A stretch of DNA of 14,169 bases from Syntrophaceae bacterium UBA5744 (GCA_002419215.1 DIFQ01000100.1:1-14169), one strand, 5' to 3'. Numbered from the stretch's first letter, positions 7,099-13,917 are shown. Program-made: numbers and translations. Notes: generated by a model from the sequence alone, not told the origin.

Positions 7099-7874
7099 TC
7101 GTCGCTCCATTCTTTCCCGTGACGTTTCAGGACATCCGAAACGGCCTCGGGCCCCCGGCTGCCGCTCGGATAGGTCAGCAACCGGCTGGCCCTGTCCTCA
7201 CAGCTTTCGCAATGGCTCAGGACAGGGGTCAGAAAAGCCCAGGTCAGCTCGAGCCCGTCCTGACGCCAGAAAAGCATCTGCTCGCCGTCTATAACGTCCA
7301 GCAGCACTTTTTCGTACGCTTCAAGCGCGGGGCCGCTGTAGCCCTGCAGGTAATCGAAATCCATGGTCACCGATCTCAGGCCGATCCCCGGCCCCGGAGT
7401 CTTCGTCTGGAATGTCAGGGTGATCTTCTCCTCGGGCTGTATGCCCATGACCAGCCGGTTGCAGCTGATGTGCCCGCCCAGGACGTCACCGAGGTTCGCA
7501 TACGTTGACGGATCCCTGTAGTCGATTTTTTGGTAGAACATGCGGGAGGCAAAAACGCGCCATTTGTCCCTGTCCAGCTCGCAGTAACGAGGCACCGCTT
7601 TTTCCATCTTGTCCCGGAAACTCTCATTCGTCATGTCCAAAAGGCTGCTTCCGAAGATGACAAAAGGGTCGGGCAGGCCGCCCTCGACGAAAAGCTTGTA
7701 CAGGGCGGGAACGAGCTTGCGCTCGGTCAGGTCGCCCGAGGCGCCGAAAATGACCATCGTGACGGGTTCCTGCCGTTTTGCCTCGAAACGGGTAGTGCCC
7801 GCATCGGGGACGGAGCATTTCACAACGACCCGGTCCCGATCTTCAGCCGACATGTCTCTTGTCCCGTCTGTCAT
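7095..7874 (-). pseudogene. zwf: Glucose-6-phosphate dehydrogenase gene with large in-frame internal deletion
   Basis: Normal G6PD (about 490-510 aa) makes 6-phosphogluconolactone and NADPH. This frame gives only 259 aa. Residues 40-132 match the N-terminal Rossmann domain (VIFGASGDLTERKLVPALYK). From about residue 134 the sequence jumps to the C-terminal domain (NRLVMGIQPEEKITLTFQTK, GPALEAYEKVLLDVIDGEQM, then WAFLTPVL). The central part with the EKPFG and RIDHYLGKE substrate/catalytic motifs is absent, roughly 200 residues, so the product cannot be a normal dehydrogenase. The join is near 7475 and stays in frame. The start ATG 7872-7874 has GAGG about ten nt upstream. It overlaps the broken phosphatase gene by ATGA. 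It might still make a stable protein, but catalytic loss is clear. Confidence 0.82.
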
Positions 7875-7970
7875 GAAATTCCCTCATCATTCTGCATTTC
7901 CGTATTCCTTACCCGGCCCTGTAAAACCGGGGACTTCCTGCCGTGCCTTCAAGAAGGCCGTGGTGTTCCG

Positions 7971-8669
7971 TTACTCTTCCTTCCTGATCTTTTTCACGAT
8001 CTTCGGGATGAAGAAGGAAAAGACGAAGAGTCCGATGGAGAAAAAGACCTTGAAGGAAAATAGCCGGCTCCAGTCGCCGCCGGCCCAGACTTCCTTGAGC
8101 GTCCCGATGAAAAAGGTAAAAATGAACGTCCCGACGAGAATGCCGAGGCCGGTCCCGGCCACGTAATCCCGGAAGCGCACCTTCGTCAGCCCCATGCCGA
8201 AATTCATCGGCGTGAAGGGGAAGTAAACGAGCCGCAGGTAGAGGACCGTGGCAAAACCGTTGCGCTCGATGGCGTCATCGTATTTTCTGAGTCGATCGCC
8301 GATCAGGGAGGCGGCAAAGTCGCGCCCCAGGGTCCGCCCGATCCAGAAGGCGGCGCTCGAGCCGGCCATGGCGCCGATCCAGACGTAAACGAATCCCCAG
8401 TATGGACCGAAGATGGCCGCCCCCAAGGCGGTCAGCAGTGTCCCGGGCACGAACAGGCAGATGCCCGCCGTGTAGAAGAGCATGAAGATCAACGGCGCCC
8501 AGAAACCCGCGGCCTCCACATAATGGCCAAGGACCTCCGGCGTGAGCAGCTCCCTTGCGGGGGTGAAGCGGATGACATAGATAGCCGCCAGGATGAAGGC
8601 GACCAGTACGATGGCCTTCAAGGCTCCCCTTGTCCTGTTCTCTGTCGGCTCTACAGTCCCGTCGCTCAT
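7971..8669 (-). CDS. VTT-domain (TVP38/TMEM64) inner-membrane protein
   Basis: A second member of the VTT superfamily, 232 aa from ATG 8667-8669 (AGGGG about eight nt upstream). A TTG at 8714 also opens the frame, but it overlaps the arsS stop and has no ribosome site. Hallmarks are CLFVPGTLLTALGAAIFGPY, GAMAGSSAAFWIGRTLGRD and RLVYFPFTPMNFGMGLTKV, flanked by hydrophobic helices and ending in a lysine/arginine-rich tail. It lies 41 nt after arsS and is probably cotranscribed. It is clearly diverged from the VTT protein at 6120-6806, so the pair is not a recent duplication. TVP38-type genes next to ArsS-type radical SAM genes are, from memory, a recurring arrangement. Confidence 0.87.
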   Translation of the reverse strand: MSDGTVEPTENRTRGALKAIVLVAFILAAIYVIRFTPARELLTPEVLGHYVEAAGFWAPLIFMLFYTAGICLFVPGTLLTALGAAIFGPYWGFVYVWIGAMAGSSAAFWIGRTLGRDFAASLIGDRLRKYDDAIERNGFATVLYLRLVYFPFTPMNFGMGLTKVRFRDYVAGTGLGILVGTFIFTFFIGTLKEVWAGGDWSRLFSFKVFFSIGLFVFSFFIPKIVKKIRKEE

Positions 8670-8710
8670 GCGCTGACCCCTGCCCGTGCGATCTTTGAAG
8701 GGTCTTTCTT

Positions 8711-9664
8711 TCAAAGGATGGATCCCCCGCAGGACGAACCGGCGCCCGCCGTGCAGCCGAAGCAGTGCTCGCCGGTCACGATCCTTCGCTTGCCGAGTTC
8801 GTCGGGCTCGAAGAAGCGGATGTGGTCCGGAGCGCCGTGATTCACGGGAAGGCCAAGCGCCAGGTTGAAATCGCAGTCGTAGAGGATGCCGTCCCAGCGG
8901 ACTTCAATCTGGTGCCTGCACATCAGCCCCGGCACCGTCTCCGGGTTGAAGGATTCCCGCAGCAGGCGCATATAGGCTTCCTCCCGGTTCTGCCGGTGAA
9001 GTTCCTTCCGGAAACGCCCCAGGGGCATGTTCGTGATGGTCAGCAGACGGGTGAATGCAATTCCGAATCGGCTGCCCAATTCCCGCCGATAGTCTTCCTC
9101 GAGGATATTCTGCGGAGGCGGCAGGAACGGCCCGCCGGGATTGTAGACCAGATTCAGGGGCAGGGAGGGTTCGCGACCGTAACCCCGGGCATTCAATCGC
9201 CTGATTGCCGCGATGCTTTTTTTGTGGACCCCTATGCCCCGCTGGAAAGACACATTCTCTTCGAGGTAACAGGGCATGGAGGCAACGAGATGAACCCCGC
9301 TGTCCCGGAAAAACCCGGGCAGATCTTCCATCCCGGGATCGAGAAGAACGGTCAGGTTCGTCCGGACCTGGACGCGGCATCCCCTTTCCCGGAGAGCCGT
9401 CACGAAGCGGCGGAAGTCGGGATTCAACTCCGGGGCGCCTCCAGTGAGATCGACCTGGGGGCGGCCCAGGCGATCCACCGCGCGCAATATCCACTCCATC
9501 ACGGACCATTCCATCCTCTCCGATCGTTTAGGCGAGGCTTCCAGATGGCAGTGGCGGCATTGCTGGTTGCACCTGAGCCCCAGGTTGACCTGCATGATTT
9601 CGATCGTCCGGCTTCGCAATCCCTCGGGGTCGTGCGGGGCAATCTTTTTCTCGAAATCGTTCAT
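8711..9664 (-). CDS. arsS: ArsS-like radical SAM/Cys-rich domain protein (DUF3641 type)
   Basis: A radical SAM enzyme of the family annotated as arsenosugar biosynthesis radical SAM protein ArsS. Visible features are VNLGLRCNQQCRHCHLEASP with the CX3CX2C cluster motif (Cys32, 36, 39 from the chosen start), DLTGGAPELNP, the NLVYNPGG segment and a C-terminal cysteine-rich tail, CDFNLALGLPV followed by HCFGCTAGAGSSCGGSIL. I recall that some homologues carry selenocysteine in this tail; this one has only cysteines. ATG 9662-9664 is preferred because AGGAG lies nine nt upstream; in-frame ATG 9709 and TTG 9730 are alternatives. A sigma70-like promoter (9836-9863) precedes it. No arsM is in the window, so the arsenosugar role is inferred from family name only. 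The VTT gene follows after 41 nt. Confidence 0.85.
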   Translation of the reverse strand: MNDFEKKIAPHDPEGLRSRTIEIMQVNLGLRCNQQCRHCHLEASPKRSERMEWSVMEWILRAVDRLGRPQVDLTGGAPELNPDFRRFVTALRERGCRVQVRTNLTVLLDPGMEDLPGFFRDSGVHLVASMPCYLEENVSFQRGIGVHKKSIAAIRRLNARGYGREPSLPLNLVYNPGGPFLPPPQNILEEDYRRELGSRFGIAFTRLLTITNMPLGRFRKELHRQNREEAYMRLLRESFNPETVPGLMCRHQIEVRWDGILYDCDFNLALGLPVNHGAPDHIRFFEPDELGKRRIVTGEHCFGCTAGAGSSCGGSIL

Positions 9665-9835
9665 TTCGCATTGCTCCTGCGCAAATTCACTTTGCGTTCC
9701 TGGTGTCATTGGCTTTCCAATTATACTCAAGGTACCCTATGGAGACTTTCTCTCGCTTCAGGAATTCCCGGTCTCCGGGAGGCAGCAGGGGGGGAGGAAA
9801 CGGGGTGAGGGAACAGCACCAAGAAGCATCATTCC

Positions 9836-9863
9836 ATTATACAGTCGAAAGGATATGAATCAA
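9836..9863 (-). promoter_or_regulatory. Sigma70-like promoter candidate for arsS
   Basis: Minus-strand TTGATT (9858-9863) and TATAAT (9836-9841) are separated by 16 bp, predicting a leader of about 165 nt before ATG 9664. It lies within the decayed 3' end of the peroxiredoxin relic. A second TATAAT at 9720-9725 has no good -35 box. Confidence 0.5.
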
Positions 9864-10250
9864 GACTTCTTGTCCAATGCATCGTCCGTCTCTGCACCTT
9901 CCAGGAATAGACCATGAAGCAGCCTTGATGATTCGGGCAGCGAAGCCTCGAGCATTCAGCCCGTAAGCAACGGGAAAAGTAAGCTTTCGCCGTTCTACAA
10001 ATTTCCGGGCATCTTCCAGGCTGTCGACAGAGGCTGCGATGACGCGGATATTTCTTGCTTCGAACTCGGCAATTTTCGCCTGGAAATCAGCAAACGGCTG
10101 ATGGCAGAAGGGTCACCATCTGCCGCGGTACACGAGCACAACGGTCCATTGACCTTGGGCCGCATCCGGCAATACAAGGGTGTTGCCGTCCGTCAGATGG
10201 AGTTCTATTCCGGGGAAAAGGTCGCCGCTGTCAAAACGGACCCCGGTCTT
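9837..10250 (-). pseudogene. Relic peroxiredoxin-like (AhpC/TSA) selenoprotein gene with in-frame UGA at the redox motif
   Basis: Translation directly after the dehalogenase stop gives an AhpC/TSA-type thioredoxin-fold protein: SGDLFPGIELHLTDG, TVVLVYRGRW, then UGA (10113-10115), then PFC, IRVIAASVDSLEDARKF and KLTFPVAYGLNARGFAARI. In cysteine homologues of this peroxiredoxin-like group the motif is YRGxWCPxC, so the UGA falls exactly on the first redox Cys, giving UPFC as in UxxC selenoproteins. A SECIS-like hairpin lies just downstream. Two lesions argue for decay. No ATG, GTG or TTG stands in frame before SGDLFP; AAG at 10248-10250, six nt after GGAG, may be a mutated ATG. Homology stops near 9930, losing the last 50 or so residues of the domain, with unrelated sequence to TAA 9837. 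Sequencing error or a noncanonical start remains possible. Confidence 0.72.
10080..10107 (-). promoter_or_regulatory. Bacterial SECIS-like hairpin after the UGA
   Basis: On the minus strand AUCAGC (10102-10097) pairs perfectly with GCUGAU (10091-10086) around the loop CGUUU, which has a G followed by U near its 5' side as in bacterial SECIS loops. A lower CUG/CAG stem (10107-10105 with 10082-10080) extends it past an internal loop. The apical loop begins 16 nt after the UGA, about the spacing seen in bacterial selenoprotein mRNAs. Confidence 0.55.
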
Positions 10251-10940
10251 TCAGATCTCCAGCAGGGCCGGAAGATCGGACAGGGTTTTGATCTCCGCGT
10301 CCGGCTGTGACGGCAGGCGCTCCCTGCGTTGGCCGAAGCGGTTGATCCAGGCCACGCGCAGGCCGACATTTGCTGCGCCCACGGCATCCCAGGCGTTTGC
10401 AGAGAGGAAAACGATCTGCCCGGCCTGAAGACTCAAGCGATCGGTGGCCAGCCGGTAGACGCGCGGGTCCGGTTTGTAAATGCCGACCTCTTCGACCGAG
10501 AGGATCCTGTCGATCAGATCCTCGAGACCGCTGCTCTTCACCGCCGCTTCCAGCATGGCCGGTGTTCCGTTGGAGAGGATGACGAGTTGTTGGCCGCCGG
10601 CCTTCAGCGTTTTCAGGGCCCCCTTGACGTCGGGATAGCAATCCAGTGAAAGGTATGTGTTGATGATGTCATTGCGCAGGTTCCGGTCCGAGACGGCAAA
10701 CGCATCGAGTGCGTAATCCAGCGCGTCCTGTGTGACCTGCCAGAATTCCGCGTGCCTTCCCATCAGGCTCCGGAGCCATGTGTATTCCAGTTGTTTGGTC
10801 CTCCAGAGGGCGGAGACCTGATCGGCAACGTTGCCGAGGCGCTCGCGATGCCGGCCGACGGCGGAGTTGAAATCGAACAAGGTCCCATAGGCATCGAACA
10901 CGCAGGCTTTTATGCCCCGGAACAACGGTTTATCGGACAT
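10251..10940 (-). CDS. L-2-haloacid dehalogenase, HAD superfamily type II
   Basis: A 229-aa HAD hydrolase that removes halide from L-2-haloacids by an aspartyl-ester mechanism. The catalytic set of the L-DEX family is complete: Asp16 and Thr20 in VFDAYGTLFD, Arg47 in LWRTKQLEYTW, Ser123-Asn124 in ILSNGTP, Lys156 in YKPDPRVY with Tyr162, and Ser180, Asn182 and Asp185 in LSANAWDAVGA. This full match separates it from generic HAD phosphatases. The start ATG 10938-10940 is fixed by AGGAGG eight nt upstream. It lies 156 nt after the CGNR regulator gene, with no terminator seen between them, and its stop is followed immediately and in frame by the selenoprotein relic. The C-terminus (LSDLPALLEI) is normal for the family, so its UGA is a true stop. 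Confidence 0.9.
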   Translation of the reverse strand: MSDKPLFRGIKACVFDAYGTLFDFNSAVGRHRERLGNVADQVSALWRTKQLEYTWLRSLMGRHAEFWQVTQDALDYALDAFAVSDRNLRNDIINTYLSLDCYPDVKGALKTLKAGGQQLVILSNGTPAMLEAAVKSSGLEDLIDRILSVEEVGIYKPDPRVYRLATDRLSLQAGQIVFLSANAWDAVGAANVGLRVAWINRFGQRRERLPSQPDAEIKTLSDLPALLEI

Positions 10941-11096
10941 TTGAAGGCCCTCCTTTTCAGATGATCGTTGAGAAATGTTCGAAGCGGGCGCCTGTGGACT
11001 TCAGTGCTCGACACACGGCAGCCACCAGGCTCACGATACAGAACGGTTTCACCCCATCTCATTCATGGCGCGATGCTCAAGGCCCCGGCAACTCAT

Positions 11097-11687
11097 TCAG
11101 CCAATGTCTAACGATTTCTTCCGCTGACGATGCAATGCAACCTTGCTTCGATTGCCGCAGAGCGACATCGCACACCACCTCCGGCGATGCGCCGGAGAGG
11201 CATCCACGAAAAGCATCCGGCAACTATCACGGGCGCACATCTTCAGGCAGTTCCTTGTCGAATCGCCCATAAGAGCGATTGCATCCCGAGCGATGACAGC
11301 CAGGCATGCTTTCAGAGGATCGGGCGTCTCCCACAGGATAAGATTTGCGCCCCTATTCAACTGGGGGACAGCAATTGGGAATTTCGCAGCCCTGTTAATA
11401 CGATCTATGTCGTCATGCCTCGGTTCCTGATCCAAAATGACGGAGCGCACCGTATCGTGTACGGCTTCCCGCAGAAGAAGCGCCTCTTCGTGGTCTTCTG
11501 AAGAAAGAGGAACGGCCGACGTCACGAGACCGGCAAGTTGCAGCCATCTTGGCAACGCTTCGGGAGCCGCCAGGAGGTCCCGCGGCCGGGAACCGCGATG
11601 CCGGACAGTACCCACAAAGTTGAGAGAAAGACTGCCGGCGTCAAACCTGAACCGACTGTACCTTTGATCTGTTTTTTTGAGCGTCAT
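11097..11687 (-). CDS. CGNR zinc-finger domain regulator (ABATE + CGNR)
   Basis: A 196-aa protein of the family joining an N-terminal stress/ligand-sensing ABATE-type domain (FRFDAGSLSLNFVGTVRHRG is its typical opening) to a C-terminal CGNR zinc finger. Residues 151-190 hold the finger: CARDSC, LFVDAS, RRRWCAMSLCGNR and a basic tail. The likely zinc ligands are Cys151, 156, 172 and 177. The family is presumed to bind DNA; its ligands are mostly unknown. A strong promoter with an overlapping dyad lies directly upstream, suggesting autoregulation, and the dehalogenase gene is next downstream, a plausible target. G+C is about 48-53% by eye, lower than the core genes, so it was probably acquired. 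The start ATG 11685-11687 has only a weak GGTG upstream. Confidence 0.88.
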   Translation of the reverse strand: MTLKKTDQRYSRFRFDAGSLSLNFVGTVRHRGSRPRDLLAAPEALPRWLQLAGLVTSAVPLSSEDHEEALLLREAVHDTVRSVILDQEPRHDDIDRINRAAKFPIAVPQLNRGANLILWETPDPLKACLAVIARDAIALMGDSTRNCLKMCARDSCRMLFVDASPAHRRRWCAMSLCGNRSKVALHRQRKKSLDIG

Positions 11688-11700
11688 ACGGGCACCATGA

Positions 11701-11735
11701 TGTAACCATATAACAGGTTACATTCCGTTTGTCAA
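11701..11735 (-). promoter_or_regulatory. Promoter with overlapping operator dyad for the CGNR regulator
   Basis: Minus-strand TTGACA (11730-11735) lies 17 bp before TATATG (11707-11712), giving a leader of roughly 10-15 nt. A perfect dyad TGTAACC-8 nt-GGTTACA (11701-11722) covers the -10 box, the position expected for repression. Confidence 0.75.
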
Positions 11736-11940
11736 CAAATTCCTTCCCGGAAGTTCGCCCATATTTCTATGCGAGATCATTACGATCAGCCCAACAGGAG
11801 CACTGGCAGAAAAGAAGCATCAGAATGGAATGATGAATGAACGGGATGGGACAAAAAATTACAATTCCTCGCACCAAGGTGCCGGGAATTTAGAAACGTA
11901 AGGAAGTGGATGATCTGTTATTATGCTCGCCGTTTGACAG

Positions 11941-12007
11941 GCCCTTCGGCTCGCTCAGGGTCGTGAGCTTGTCGCATCGACTCACGGCCTTGAGCTTGCC
12001 GAAGGGC
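11941..12007. repeat. Long imperfect palindrome, REP-like intergenic element
   Basis: Arms 11941-11967 and 11981-12007 are complementary at 23 of 27 positions with a 13-nt loop. Both ends carry GCCCTTCGGC with GCTCA and CGTGAG segments. This resembles the common dispersed palindromes built on GAGCTTGTCGAAGGGC-like words found in many proteobacterial genomes. A second, smaller dyad (CCCCGC/GCGGGG, 12011-12053) follows. Confidence 0.65.
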
Positions 12008-12163
12008 TTACCCCGCAACAACGTTCGACCGGCTCACGTCAGGCGCAGCGGGGACCGGGGGCGCGTCCCGCCAGGGTGCACAATCATGTCCGGATCTTTC
12101 CTTACCGGGAAGCCCCGCGAAGCGGCATAAGGCTTCAATGCGCGTGCCATCGTTTTCAACAGG

Positions 12164-12322
12164 ATGCCGGTCTATTCATACGAGGGTGGGAAAACAGTTG
12201 GATGTTTTTTTCGTAGCTGCGCACCTGGGGTCGGGACCTTTCGGGGCAGTCGATATTACTTGACCGTGAATAATGCGGGTTTCCTTGTGAATGGGCAGTA
12301 TCTGACCGGCATAACTTATTGA
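12164..12322 (+). CDS. Small unidentified plus-strand reading frame
   Basis: A 52-aa frame from ATG 12164 to TGA 12320-12322. The end (YYLTVNNAGFLVNGQYLTG) looks protein-like and local G+C is lower than nearby. There is no convincing ribosome site, no recognised family, and an in-frame TAA lies just upstream. It would be the only plus-strand gene, next to tRNA-Gly. It is either a remnant of a foreign gene or a chance frame. Confidence 0.2.
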   Translation: MPVYSYEGGKTVGCFFRSCAPGVGTFRGSRYYLTVNNAGFLVNGQYLTGITY

Positions 12323-12347
12323 AGTACGAGATATCTTGGAAAATAAA

Positions 12348-12422
12348 TGGAGCGGGCGATGGGAATCGAACCCACGACGTTCAGCTTGGGAAGCTGACAT
12401 TCTGCCTCTGAATTACGCCCGC
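12348..12422 (-). tRNA. tRNA-Gly (anticodon CCC)
   Basis: A complete 75-nt cloverleaf including encoded CCA. The acceptor GCGGGCG pairs with CGCCCGC (12352-12358); the D-stem is ATTC/GAAT; the anticodon stem TCAGC/GCTGA encloses loop TTCCCAA, giving CCC; the T-arm is GTGGG-TTCGATT-CCCAT; the discriminator is T. It lies 126 nt downstream of hisD on the same strand. Its 3' end faces the accessory region, and a related 3' fragment lies at 5863-5890. Confidence 0.96.
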
Positions 12423-12470
12423 TCGTTTGGTCTATCTGGTCTGTTTTGTCGTCTCGTCCGTTTCGTCCTC
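12423..12470. repeat. Degenerate 9-nt repeat upstream of tRNA-Gly
   Basis: Read on the minus strand, this stretch contains about five 8-9-nt units starting GAC (consensus GACNANANN). A 6-bp GC-rich stem, CCCGGC/GCCGGG with a 4-nt loop (12470-12485), lies next to it without a T-run. The periodicity is imperfect and could be compositional. Confidence 0.35.
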
Positions 12471-12548
12471 CCGGCTGTCGCCGGGACAGGGTAGACGACT
12501 TCAAAGAACTTCAAGGAAGGAGAGTTTAATAACCCCGACCAAAATTTG

Positions 12549-13844
12549 TCAAGATTTTTTTGTCTTTAGCCTTGTCAGGATGGACTTGCCGTGGGCGTCG
12601 AGCCCTTCCATGGCGGCAAATTCGGCCGCCGGCTTGCCGTATTTCGCAAGCGCCTTTGCGTCGAAGGAAAGCACGCTGATTCGCTTCACGAAATCGTAGA
12701 CCCCGAGCGGGGAGGAAAACCGCGCCGTGCCCCCCGTGGGGAGGATGTGGTTGGGGCCCGCCAGGTAGTCTCCCAGGGCCTCCGGTGTATAGTGCCCGAG
12801 AAAGACGGCGCCGGCGTTGCGGATCCCCCGGAGCAGCGCCTTCGGGTCTTTCACGAGAAGCTCCAGGTGCTCGGGGGCAAAGCGGTTGGCCACCTCGACG
12901 GCCTCCGCCAGGTCCTGCGTCACAACGACAAGGCCGTAGTCCCTGATCGCCCTCACGGCAATCGATTCCCGGGAGAGTTTTTTGAGCTGCGAGCCAACCT
13001 CGGCCGAGACCCGTTTCGCGAGGTCCTCGTCGGAAGTCAGCATAACGGCGCTGGCCAGCTCGTCATGCTCGGCCTGGGAGAGCAGATCGGCGGCGGCGAC
13101 GGCGGGGTCGGCCGACCCATCGGCGATCACGAGGATCTCGCTGGGACCGGCAATCATGTCGATCCCCGTGCGGCCGAAGACGAGCTTCTTGGCCGTGGCC
13201 ACCCAGGCGTTTCCCGGCCCCACGATCTTGTCGACGGCCGGGACGGACTCGGTCCCGTAGGCCATGGCCGCCACGGCCTGGGCGCCGCCTACCTTGAAAA
13301 TCCGGTCGACACCCGCGATCTGCGCCGCGGCAACGAGGATGGCGTTGAGGCCCCTCTTCCCGACGGGGCTTGTCATCACAATCTCCCGCACGCCGGCGAT
13401 CCTCGCGGGGATGGCCGCCATGAGAACCGTCGAGGGATAGGCGGCAAGCCCCCCGGGGGCGTAGATGCCCACGCGGGCGAGGGGGACGATCTTCTGGCCC
13501 AGCTCGATGCCCTTTTCCTGGTAGGACCAGGTCTCGAGCCGCTGCCGTGTGTGGTATTTTTCGATGCGCCCGGCCGCAAGCTTCAGGACAGCCAGTTCCT
13601 GCTTTGAAACCTGACACAGGGCCTCCCGGATCTCGAGAGGAGAGACCTCGGCAGTCTTTGCGGAGAGCGCCACGCCCTCGAAGCGCTTCGTGTATCCGAA
13701 AAGGGCCTTGTCGCCCCGTTTCTCCACGTCCTGCAGAATGGCCGAAACCTTCTTCTCGAACGCCGGGTCGAAGGACTTCCCGCGGCTGACGATCCTCTTG
13801 AACTGTTTTTCAAAACCCTTATCCGATGTCCGAACGATCTTCAT
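12549..13844 (-). CDS. hisD: Histidinol dehydrogenase
   Basis: HisD catalyses the last two steps of histidine synthesis, oxidising L-histidinol to L-histidine with NAD+ and zinc. The 431-aa length is normal. Recognisable blocks are VPLARVGIYAPGGLAAYPST, VGGAQAVAAMAYGTESVP, VGPGNAWVATAKKLVFG, GIDMIAGPSEILVIADG, SQAEHDELASAVMLT, FAPEHLELL (catalytic Glu-His pair) and LPTGGTARFSSPLGVYDF. The start ATG 13842-13844 has AAGGAA about seven nt upstream. It follows murA by 73 nt, so the two are probably cotranscribed; murA-hisD adjacency is familiar from deltaproteobacteria and Firmicutes. No other his gene is in the window. No terminator with a T-run was found before the tRNA gene. Confidence 0.97.
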   Translation of the reverse strand: MKIVRTSDKGFEKQFKRIVSRGKSFDPAFEKKVSAILQDVEKRGDKALFGYTKRFEGVALSAKTAEVSPLEIREALCQVSKQELAVLKLAAGRIEKYHTRQRLETWSYQEKGIELGQKIVPLARVGIYAPGGLAAYPSTVLMAAIPARIAGVREIVMTSPVGKRGLNAILVAAAQIAGVDRIFKVGGAQAVAAMAYGTESVPAVDKIVGPGNAWVATAKKLVFGRTGIDMIAGPSEILVIADGSADPAVAAADLLSQAEHDELASAVMLTSDEDLAKRVSAEVGSQLKKLSRESIAVRAIRDYGLVVVTQDLAEAVEVANRFAPEHLELLVKDPKALLRGIRNAGAVFLGHYTPEALGDYLAGPNHILPTGGTARFSSPLGVYDFVKRISVLSFDAKALAKYGKPAAEFAAMEGLDAHGKSILTRLKTKKS

Positions 13845-13875
13845 CGCAAGTTCCTTCTCAGGATTTGTCCTCTTT

Positions 13876-13917
13876 CACGGGTCGCGGGTCACCGGTCACT
13901 GGTCACCGGTCACTTCT
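13876..13917. repeat. Heptamer array between murA and hisD
   Basis: Six consecutive 7-nt units close to CACCGGT on the plus strand, starting at 13876, 13883, 13890, 13897, 13904 and 13911; the last is degenerate. The array ends one base before the murA stop codon complement (13918-13920) and fills most of the 73-nt gap. Confidence 0.7.

Larger units (their letters stand above)
11736..12347. other. Gene-poor stretch between the CGNR gene and tRNA-Gly
   Basis: About 600 nt without a confident gene. It holds the palindromic element at 11941-12007, its smaller companion dyad, and the weak plus-strand frame at 12164-12322. No integrase or transposase remnant could be recognised in any frame. Its position just downstream of the 3' end of tRNA-Gly is where an integrase gene would be expected if an element had inserted there. 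Confidence 0.45.

Noticed and set aside
8765..9808. 347-codon plus-strand reading frame
   Set aside because: It is antisense to arsS, with no domain signature.
10251..10253. Dehalogenase UGA stop as a second selenocysteine joining it to the peroxiredoxin frame
   Set aside because: The dehalogenase ends at the normal family length, and no SECIS-like hairpin follows this UGA at a suitable distance.
12591..13607. 338-codon plus-strand reading frame
   Set aside because: It is antisense to hisD and is Gly/Asp/His-rich shadow sequence.
13876..13917. Heptamer array as a CRISPR
   Set aside because: Units are 7 nt, contiguous and without spacers; no cas genes are present.
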